From: Bacillus sp. FJAT-18017
GTDB taxonomy: Bacteria > Bacillota > Bacilli > Bacillales > Cytobacillaceae
NCBI RefSeq assembly: GCF_001278805.1
Contig: NZ_CP012602.1
Coordinates: 5,088,501-5,152,500 of the forward strand
Length of the DNA: 64,000 bases
Direction: 5' to 3'
Shown in pieces: positions 56,108-64,000 of the stretch (within the stretch, counting starts at the first letter, position 1; each line of letters opens with the position of its first letter). The position numbers and the translations under genes were made by a program. Under the pieces are notes generated by a model. That model was not told the DNA's origin, did no database searches, and worked only from the letters and a program-made list of their open reading frames with translations.

Positions 56108-57145
56108 CTAGTTTGCTTCAAGCGATACGCTTCCAGGAATTCCGGGATCCTGCGGGATAATGTTGACCCAGGTTTTACCCGGTACAAGCCCCGCCTCCGC
56201 TCCATTTAAATAGGGCAGGATTCTTCCACCGCTGTTTTTCCACTCAACCTCAATGGCTTTTCCCCTTTGTAAAAGGAGGCCCTTGCCTCCGCTTTCAAGG
56301 TCAATATCACGCAGGCCGCCCTCTCCTGCTGGTGTGTGGCTCATTTCTGTTATAAAAATATTATCCAGTAGGATAGGCTGTTTTGTATCAAGGTCAATAG
56401 TTAGTTCGCCGTTGCTATAACGCTTATATTTCCCCAGCGCAGTATCATATTCATAAACAGAGGTGTAAATATCATTTGAAAAATAGGCAACACTGGCATA
56501 AGAAGCTTCTTTCCCCGAAAGTCCCTTAACAGCATTTTCTTTCAAGAAAGTAAATGGCCTTGGCGTCTTATAAAGGTCAAATCCGAGCTTCTTTGATCCT
56601 TTTAGCATATTATCGAAAGTGATGTATGAATTATGCGGTGCCACTCTAAAATCTGCGCGCTTGAACAGCGTCCCATCATAGGCAATTCCATTAATGTTGT
56701 CAATGAAACCGTTGCTGAGCATCTGTTTTGCTTCCTTGCTGTACCCATGAGCTATAAAAATACTGTCCAGGCCTTTGGCAAGATGAAGATAATAATCCCG
56801 TGCGCTCCTGACTGGTCCTACCGTTTCCGGCTTTTCACTTTGAAACACTGCAAGGAATCGGGTGATTTCCCCTTCTGCGAGCATTTCATAAACAATATCT
56901 GCCTTGTGCAGCCCGGATTGCGGCCTGGCCTTTGGAAAATTATTAATCATAACAGCAAATGCCCTGCCATCGGTAGAACTTTCTGAGCCGATCCCTGTTA
57001 ACGGGAATGTGTACGGAAGATCCTTCCCTTGCTTTTCAGAAGCTACAGCTTTTTTCTTTTCTTTATCTGCTGTCTTTGGTGCTTCTTTGCTGCATGCCGA
57101 TAAAAGCAGCAAACATGCCACTAATGCAACAGCCCATTTTCTCAT
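56108..57145 (-). CDS. yerB: YerB DUF3048 lipoprotein
   Basis: This lipoprotein of about 345 residues has a signal peptide with lipobox LLSAC (Cys near residue 18) and a DUF3048 domain. The segments GRAFAVMINNFPKARPQSGL, ADIVYEMLAEGEITRFLAVF and GPVRSARDYYLHLAKGLDSI are conserved family features. The function is unknown; it acts outside the membrane. The ATG at 57145 has GAGGTG upstream. Confidence 0.9.
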   Translation of the reverse strand: MRKWAVALVACLLLLSACSKEAPKTADKEKKKAVASEKQGKDLPYTFPLTGIGSESSTDGRAFAVMINNFPKARPQSGLHKADIVYEMLAEGEITRFLAVFQSEKPETVGPVRSARDYYLHLAKGLDSIFIAHGYSKEAKQMLSNGFIDNINGIAYDGTLFKRADFRVAPHNSYITFDNMLKGSKKLGFDLYKTPRPFTFLKENAVKGLSGKEASYASVAYFSNDIYTSVYEYDTALGKYKRYSNGELTIDLDTKQPILLDNIFITEMSHTPAGEGGLRDIDLESGGKGLLLQRGKAIEVEWKNSGGRILPYLNGAEAGLVPGKTWVNIIPQDPGIPGSVSLEAN

Positions 57146-57214
57146 TTCCACACCTCAAATTTATCATCTATCTCTCTATCACAACTAGTTTTTATTTACT
57201 TTTACTTTACCATT

Positions 57215-58957
57215 TTAACGCATTATTGACGGAAAGAGTATATTTTTATTCATAACATCATACATTCCCTGCTGCGTAATCCTTACATAGGGAAGATGGG
57301 TTGAAGAAAAGAACAGCAGGCTATAAACAGGATCGCCAAACGAATAGCCTCTCTCCTTTAAAACATCATGAAGAATTTGTTCTTTTTCAATTAGCTTTTC
57401 AAGTGGCTCTTTAGTCATTAGGCCGCCAAGTTCCAATGGTAGTTCACAAATGGTTTCTCCACCTTCAGCAATCACAATCCCACCGCCAATTTCCTTCATT
57501 CGACGGAAGGCGTGGAGAAGATCGGCCTTGCTTTTGCCAATCAACAAAATATCGCCAGTATTTGAAAAAGAGCTCGCCATCCCCTGAAGCTTATTCGCAA
57601 AACCTTTAAGGATCGTGTTAATTCTCCATTTCCCTTTCCTGTCTATCAACATAAAAAAGCATTCGTCATGGCTATCAGAAAGTGTGTCTCTCGAAACTTC
57701 CAAATTAATTGAGTACGGCTTTGTAATTACAGCGTTTTCTAATTTTATTCCAAACGGCATCGAGAATTGAAGATCATCCATTGATAACTCCCAATCCAGT
57801 TCAAGCGAGTTTAAGCCATAACTGTCCCAATCCAGTTCAGGGAAATGCTCAACAACTTCGCCATCTCTTTTCACCCATTTTCCTCTAGCGAGAACCGATA
57901 CCGGACAAGGCTCTTCAATGCTATCCAGGAAATTGATATTCGCGACTCTGCCGGTAGCAATATTCCCATGGATATGGCCAATATTGTAATACCTTGCTGG
58001 ATTAATGGTTGCCATATTGTAAGCATCGATAGGGGGAATACCTTTTTCAATAGCAATCTTAATCATCATGTCGATGACCCCATCCCTATGAAACCGTGAA
58101 GAAGAGCCATCCGTGGTAAAAATCAAACGATCATACACATCTATGCCCAAGTCGTTCATTTCGTCCAAAAGCTTGGGAAGATCAGGCCTGATAGAAGAAT
58201 GCCTCAAGGAAACAGTGTAGCCCTGGAGGAGCCGTTCATATACTTCCTCACCTGTCATCGCTTCATGGTCACAATCCGCACCTAGCAGCATCATTTTTGC
58301 CAAGGTTTTCTCAGATGCCCCTGGAAAATGCCCTTCAATTTGCTTCCGCATCCGCTTTGCTTCCTGAATCCAGTGGAGCATCATGTCGTCCCCGGCTAGC
58401 AGTTTCGGCCAGCCTGTTAATTCCCCGCCCTGAAGGACTGCGTCATGCTCCAGCCAGGACTTGATTGTTCCGTGTGAAAAAACCTCTTCCTCATTCCGAA
58501 TTTCTGTTTGCGGATCGAATCGGCACCACCAAAATATGCTCGCTGGTAAACTTCGCATATCTTTCATTAATGAAAATGCCTGTTTTCTTTCCAAAAGAAG
58601 GATTAATGATAGATTGTCATTCAAAATGGTTGTTGTCCCCCGAAGTGATGCATAGGCAGCAAACGAGTGGGGATTATATAACTGAAATGGATGTGCATGC
58701 GGTTCAATATATCCTGGAACAAGATATTTACCGGAACAATCTATTGTGCTGCTATTCACAAGATTAGACGGCAGTTTGTTTCCTACATATACTATCCGGT
58801 CTTCATAAATCCATATATTAGCCGTCATCCATTTATTAAATGCCTGGTTTAAATAGGTTGCATTTGTTAAAACGATGGTTGGGGCACGTTTGCCATCCAA
58901 CACTTCAACGTGTTCGCGAAGTTGCTTATTTTTCCAACGGTATCGTTGTTCAAGCAT
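57215..58957 (-). CDS. yerA: Adenine deaminase-like amidohydrolase YerA
   Basis: This 580-residue metal-dependent hydrolase has the metal site EPHAHPFQLYN (HxH) early on, YLVPGYIEPHAH before it, DCDHEAMTG and the late RDGVIDMMIKIAIEKGI. It resembles adenine deaminase (AdeC), but YerA-type proteins differ in several active-site positions and their true substrate is uncertain. If it deaminates adenine to hypoxanthine it would serve purine salvage, which matters because the pur operon looks lost here. The start has GGGAGGG upstream. It starts about 150 bases from the DUF2892 relic. Confidence 0.85.
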   Translation of the reverse strand: MLEQRYRWKNKQLREHVEVLDGKRAPTIVLTNATYLNQAFNKWMTANIWIYEDRIVYVGNKLPSNLVNSSTIDCSGKYLVPGYIEPHAHPFQLYNPHSFAAYASLRGTTTILNDNLSLILLLERKQAFSLMKDMRSLPASIFWWCRFDPQTEIRNEEEVFSHGTIKSWLEHDAVLQGGELTGWPKLLAGDDMMLHWIQEAKRMRKQIEGHFPGASEKTLAKMMLLGADCDHEAMTGEEVYERLLQGYTVSLRHSSIRPDLPKLLDEMNDLGIDVYDRLIFTTDGSSSRFHRDGVIDMMIKIAIEKGIPPIDAYNMATINPARYYNIGHIHGNIATGRVANINFLDSIEEPCPVSVLARGKWVKRDGEVVEHFPELDWDSYGLNSLELDWELSMDDLQFSMPFGIKLENAVITKPYSINLEVSRDTLSDSHDECFFMLIDRKGKWRINTILKGFANKLQGMASSFSNTGDILLIGKSKADLLHAFRRMKEIGGGIVIAEGGETICELPLELGGLMTKEPLEKLIEKEQILHDVLKERGYSFGDPVYSLLFFSSTHLPYVRITQQGMYDVMNKNILFPSIMR

Positions 58958-59107
58958 GGTCCCTCCCCCTTATAAAAGTGTCTCTATAATATTTTTCTGA
59001 AGATTCTATAAAAAGTAAGCCCTTTCATTTAATAATAACACATAATTTTCTTTCGTACAGTAGTGTTTAACAGTATTAAATAAGAAAATTGTGAAGGAGT
59101 GAACAAG

Positions 59108-59473
59108 TTGAAGATGAGACAAAACATTGGCATAGTTAATGCCATGATTCGAATTACTGCAGGGTTGGCTATTCTCTCCTAGTGCACGGCCAAAATGGTC
59201 AAAAAACCTTGGCGTGACTCGTATCTAGCCCTTTCTTTTTTGGCAGCCATGAAGGTGGCAGAAGGAATGGTCAGGTATTGCCCGGTTACGGATTTTATTC
59301 AAAATAGTGGAGATAAACAAAAAGAATCCAAGGAGCAAAGGCCTTCTAAAGAAAAGCAAAATGAAGAACATCGAAAACAAGGGGAAAATTCGGATTATAA
59401 AGAGGAAATGTCTTCATATGAAGGGAAGGCTAATTCAATACGATATAGAAGAGAAGGAGCATCCACTCGATAG
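59108..59473 (+). pseudogene. DUF2892 (YgaP-like) gene with an in-frame amber codon
   Basis: A TTG start with AAGGAG 8 bases upstream opens MKMRQNIGIVNAMIRITAGL. At codon 25 there is TAG (59180-59182). After it the same frame continues with CTAKMVKKPWRDSYLALSFL, AAMKVAEGMVRYCPVTDFI and a Lys/Glu-rich tail to 59473. DUF2892 proteins have Trp where the TAG stands, so one TGG-to-TAG change explains the break. The body is otherwise well kept, so the mutation is recent, or a sequencing error. Confidence 0.7.
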
Positions 59474-59488
59474 CGGATGCTCCTTTTC
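59453..59488. terminator. Bidirectional terminator
   Basis: AAGGAGCATCC (59454-59464) pairs perfectly with GGATGCTCCTT (59475-59485), between convergent DUF2892 and purB. Confidence 0.85.
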
Positions 59489-59492
59489 CTTT

Positions 59493-60785
59493 TTATAATC
59501 CAAGCCTTTTGAAAATTGTATCGACATGTTGTAGATGGTAGCTATAATCAAAGCACTCATTCAGTTCCTCTTTTGTTAAAAGAGATGTCACAGCTTCATC
59601 CGTTTCCAATAATTCCTGGAATGGAACTTGCTTTTCCCATGCCTCCATCGCCCGAGGCTGTACTGTATCGTAAGCCTTCTCTCGAGAAAGACCCTTGTCG
59701 ATTAGTGCAAGCAGGACTCTTTGAGAGTAGATTAGTCCCAGTGTGCTACCCATATTCCTCTTCATGTTCTCCGGATAGACTGTCAGGTTCTTCACAATAT
59801 TACTAAATCGGTTAAGCATATAATTTAGAAGAATCGTCGCGTCAGGAAGGATAATCCTTTCCGCAGAAGAATGAGAAATATCCCTTTCATGCCATAACGG
59901 TACGTTTTCATAAGCAGTCAGCATATGTCCGCGAATAACCCTCGAAAGACCCGCCATATTTTCCGAACCAATTGGGTTGCGTTTGTGCGGCATTGCCGAT
60001 GATCCCTTTTGGCCTTTTGCAAAAAACTCCTCTACTTCACGAGTTTCGCTTTTTTGAAGCCCGCGGACTTCCACAGCAAATTTTTCAATGGAGGTAGCAA
60101 TCAAAGCCACTATAGATAAGTAATGGGCATGCCGGTCACGCTGAAGTGTTTGTGTGGATATTGGAGCCGGTTCAAGGCCTAAATTTTCGCAAACATATTT
60201 TTCAACAAAAGGGTCAATATTCGCATAGGTACCAACTGCACCGGAAATTTTACCGGCTTCCACACCTTTAGCCGCCTCATTAAATCTATTCAGATTCCGT
60301 TTCATTTCTTCATGCCACAATGCCAGTTTAAGTCCAAACGTAGTAGGTTCAGCATGGACTCCATGGGTACGGCCCATCATGACAGTGTACTTGTGCTCCT
60401 GAGCCTTTTCCTTCAAGACCGCGATAAACCTCCCGATATCCTCCCTGATAATTTCATTTGCCTGTTTGAGAAGATAAGATAAAGCCGTGTCAACGACATC
60501 TGTAGAGGTCAGTCCATAATGAACCCATTTTCGCTCTTCACCAAGTGTTTCCGAAACAGCCCTTGTAAAAGCCACCACATCATGACGGGTTTCTTCCTCG
60601 ATTTCTTTAATACGGCTTACATCAAATCCAGCGTTTTCACGGATTTTCCGAACATCTTCATAAGGAATATCACCCAATTCGGCCCATGCCTCGCACGCTA
60701 ATATTTCCACTTCCAGCCATGCGCCAAATCTGTTTTCTTCATTCCAAACTTTACCCATCTCAGGTCTAGTGTAACGGTCTATCAT
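59493..60785 (-). CDS. purB: Adenylosuccinate lyase
   Basis: This enzyme of about 430 residues acts twice in purine metabolism: it releases fumarate from SAICAR in IMP synthesis and from adenylosuccinate in AMP synthesis. It has [28 protein letters not shown] with the catalytic His, and the signature [11 protein letters not shown]. The ATG at 60785 has GGAG 5 bases upstream, giving the usual length. Unlike the standard pur operon, no purE/purK precedes it and no purC follows. It keeps a PurR-type promoter. It may now serve only the IMP-to-AMP step. Confidence 0.95.
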   Translation of the reverse strand: MIDRYTRPEMGKVWNEENRFGAWLEVEILACEAWAELGDIPYEDVRKIRENAGFDVSRIKEIEEETRHDVVAFTRAVSETLGEERKWVHYGLTSTDVVDTALSYLLKQANEIIREDIGRFIAVLKEKAQEHKYTVMMGRTHGVHAEPTTFGLKLALWHEEMKRNLNRFNEAAKGVEAGKISGAVGTYANIDPFVEKYVCENLGLEPAPISTQTLQRDRHAHYLSIVALIATSIEKFAVEVRGLQKSETREVEEFFAKGQKGSSAMPHKRNPIGSENMAGLSRVIRGHMLTAYENVPLWHERDISHSSAERIILPDATILLNYMLNRFSNIVKNLTVYPENMKRNMGSTLGLIYSQRVLLALIDKGLSREKAYDTVQPRAMEAWEKQVPFQELLETDEAVTSLLTKEELNECFDYSYHLQHVDTIFKRLGL

Positions 60786-60850
60786 TCCTTCTCCCCCGTT
60801 TTTCTTTAAGTATGAAGCCAAGCAATCATTCTCGGCACTAGTCACTTTCT

Positions 60851-60879
60851 ATCTTAACAACCCGATTGGAACTAGTCAA
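60851..60879 (-). promoter_or_regulatory. Promoter of purB
   Basis: TTGACT (60874-60879) and TAAGAT (60851-60856) on the minus strand have a 17-base spacer. The leader of about 60 bases is too short for the guanine riboswitch that precedes the B. subtilis pur operon. Confidence 0.65.
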
Positions 60880-60884
60880 ACAAG

Positions 60885-60928
60885 GAGGCGAACTATCCAA
60901 ACAAAAAACTTGATAAATGTTCGTTTTT
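60885..60928 (-). promoter_or_regulatory. Pair of PurR boxes
   Basis: On the minus strand a box with AAAACGAACATT (60915-60928) and an inverted box with ATAGTTCG (60885-60897) have their CGAAC and GTTCG cores 25 bases apart. This equals two 14-bp PurBoxes with a 17-base gap, the arrangement bound by Bacillus PurR. The boxes lie directly upstream of the -35 element. Confidence 0.7.
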
Positions 60929-60950
60929 GAGAGCTTTAATCTCGATTTTT

Positions 60951-61139
60951 TCACTCTTTTTCCAAAGGTTTTCCTTCAAATAGAAATTTTCGGCCCACAG
61001 GAACTATGTCCGAACCCTCTTCTTTGAAAATAGGCCGTTCAATTCGGCCTACCGGGCGAAACCCTTGTGCTTTCATTCGATTGAGACAATCATTAATTGA
61101 TTCATTTTCAAGCACTTCAAATAGCTGCTTTTTCCCCAT
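60951..61139 (-). CDS. NETI-motif-containing small protein (YebG-like)
   Basis: This basic protein of about 62 residues reads FEVLENESINDCLNRMKAQG, then FRPVGRIERPIFKE. The family is named for its N-E-T-I motif (here NESI). The function is unknown. The ATG at 61139 has AAAGGA 9 bases upstream. In B. subtilis the homologue YebG sits directly before purE, so its place here before purB marks the position of the ancestral pur operon. Confidence 0.8.
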   Translation of the reverse strand: MGKKQLFEVLENESINDCLNRMKAQGFRPVGRIERPIFKEEGSDIVPVGRKFLFEGKPLEKE

Positions 61140-61194
61140 AACACTCTTTCCTTTCATTCATCTTCATGTCTTATTATTCCCCCGTAGCGGTTCA

Positions 61195-61890
61195 TCAACC
61201 GCGGCATTCTTCTTTTTCAAATTCTTTGATATAAAAGCCGCCCTGCTTGGACCATTCGGCGTAATAGATTGTACTGATATCATCATATCCTTCTTTCCTT
61301 AACTCATCCTTAAGCCATTTTTCATCCTTGCCGGTTTTCTTCAGGTCTTCTTCTACAATTCTCCCCTCGTCAACAAGCATTAACGCAGGCTCCTCATCTT
61401 TTGTATCTACGTTCAAAATTTCCGGGGTTACCGGATCCGCACTTGCATATTTCATAACACTGATTTGACCGCCTGTTTCCATAAAGACATATTTTACTTC
61501 TTTTAATGAAAAGACACCCTGAGTTCTAAGCAAGGAGCGGAGCTGCTCCATTTCTAAAGAGTTTTTCTTCATTTCCTTGTGGTCTATTTCCCCGTCCTTT
61601 ATAAGTACAGAGACGGAACCTTTTAAAGGCTTGCGAATTTTATCATATTTTTCGGTTAGCTTTTCTACTGCAAATATGACAATACCCCATACTGCGACTC
61701 CAAATAAGACATGAAGTATGGATACTTTTTCATCATAAATCGATTCCTCGATTATCCCGCCTAAAATTATTGCGTATACAAAATCGTACGGCGTCACCTG
61801 GGACATTTCCTTCTTCCCAAGAATTCTTGTTACAGCCACCAAGGCAAAAAATCCAACTATAAGTTTCAGTGCAATAGTTCCGTATAACAT
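61195..61890 (-). CDS. DUF421 membrane protein
   Basis: This 231-residue protein has three N-terminal membrane segments (about residues 5-80) and a soluble DUF421 domain with KPLKGSVSVLIKDGEIDHKE and EMEQLRSLLRTQGVFSLKEV. The conserved early segment RILGKKEMSQVTPYDFVYAI is typical. Relatives (YetF/YdfS type) act in spore or membrane lipid functions, but the role here is unknown. The start has GGAGG 8 bases upstream. It precedes the NETI gene on the same strand. Confidence 0.85.
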   Translation of the reverse strand: MLYGTIALKLIVGFFALVAVTRILGKKEMSQVTPYDFVYAIILGGIIEESIYDEKVSILHVLFGVAVWGIVIFAVEKLTEKYDKIRKPLKGSVSVLIKDGEIDHKEMKKNSLEMEQLRSLLRTQGVFSLKEVKYVFMETGGQISVMKYASADPVTPEILNVDTKDEEPALMLVDEGRIVEEDLKKTGKDEKWLKDELRKEGYDDISTIYYAEWSKQGGFYIKEFEKEECRG

Positions 61891-62112
61891 ATGGACAACC
61901 TCCCAATCTCTTTATGTCCATTTACCCCACTTCGATAAAATTAACGATTCCTTCTTCTGGTATATTGACGTGTTTTTTTGATAACAGAGCAGCCATTTTG
62001 GCAATTCGTCCTTCAAAGCAGTGATAGTTTGGCTGGCTGGTTCGTAAAACTTAATAAGCGCGAAATGTTAGATACGGCCGGATAGCTAAACGCTTTTTTT
62101 ACTTTTCCATAA

Positions 62113-62145
62113 CAAAAAGGGCAACCCAATATGGGTTGCCCTTTT
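62113..62145 (-). terminator. rRNA operon terminator
   Basis: AAGGGCAACCC and GGGTTGCCCTT pair around a 5-nt loop and are followed on the minus strand by TTTGTTATGG, just beyond the 5S gene. Confidence 0.85.
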
Positions 62146-62151
62146 GTTGTT

Positions 62152-62268
<117 letters not shown>

Positions 62269-62342
62269 CTATATGAGGGTTGTTCCCTCAAAACTGGGTA
62301 ATCGTAAAGGAAGAATCAGAAGAACATCAAGTCATCAAATAT

Positions 62343-64000
<1,658 letters not shown>

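Overview
The window looks like the chromosome of a Bacillaceae species (Bacillus sensu lato, low to moderate GC). I base this on strong GGAGG-type ribosome binding sites, frequent TTG/GTG starts, and a gene order that follows the Bacillus subtilis backbone: yerA-yerB-yerC-pcrB-pcrA-ligA-camS, gatCAB, a PutP/OpuE-type symporter, dagK, rlmD, with a NETI-motif gene and purB next to an rRNA operon. Most genes lie on the minus strand. I see no CRISPR array, insertion sequence, integrase or prophage.

Layout. 1-7.9 kb: end of an unknown + gene, a BenE-type permease, a DUF4023 peptide, a CNNM/CBS/CorC protein, a degenerate kinase, then one intact sugar-nucleotide epimerase among several decayed glycosyltransferase genes, then a preQ1-I riboswitch with its queT transporter gene. 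7.4-12.8 kb: DUF454-galM, a PAS/GGDEF/EAL protein, a candidate selenoprotein lipoprotein and a methyltransferase. 12.9-19.6 kb: an amino-acid ABC transporter with a CodY-like site, an MFS transporter, an array of short palindromic repeats, an amino-acid permease and spx. 19.6-22 kb: a second-type ftsH behind a marR gene. 22-25.9 kb: potABCD. 26-39 kb: an LLM oxidoreductase, a UDG-like protein, another glycosyltransferase relic, dus, a stress protein, a Tudor-like unknown, rlmD, two unknown proteins, pncB-pncA and dagK. 39-49 kb: plsY, a thioredoxin-like protein, putP, tRNA-Pro, gatCAB, a VanW protein, a YueI protein and isocitrate lyase. 49-61.9 kb: the camS-ligA-pcrA-pcrB block, yerC-yerB, yerA, purB, a NETI gene and a DUF421 gene. 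62.1-64 kb: 5S and the 3' part of 23S rRNA, both minus.

Most interesting points. (1) 11499-11999 encodes a thioredoxin-fold lipoprotein whose redox motif reads UGA-Asp-Tyr-Cys. A 6-bp hairpin with a GGUCG loop sits 14 nt after the UGA, which is the arrangement of a bacterial SECIS. The gene is a candidate selenoprotein; a recent Cys-to-stop mutation is the alternative. (2) The purine operon appears to have collapsed: purB stands alone between the NETI gene and yerA, yet keeps a promoter with a correctly spaced pair of PurR boxes. purE/K and the ten genes purC to purD are not at their usual place. (3) The same perfect 20-bp palindrome occurs at 214-233 and 42386-42405, which suggests an unidentified regulator. 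(4) Several decayed glycosyltransferase genes point to a lost surface polysaccharide.

Start sites were chosen by ribosome-binding-site spacing, and several genes are therefore shorter than the longest open frame. Functions rest on motifs read by eye; no database search was run.
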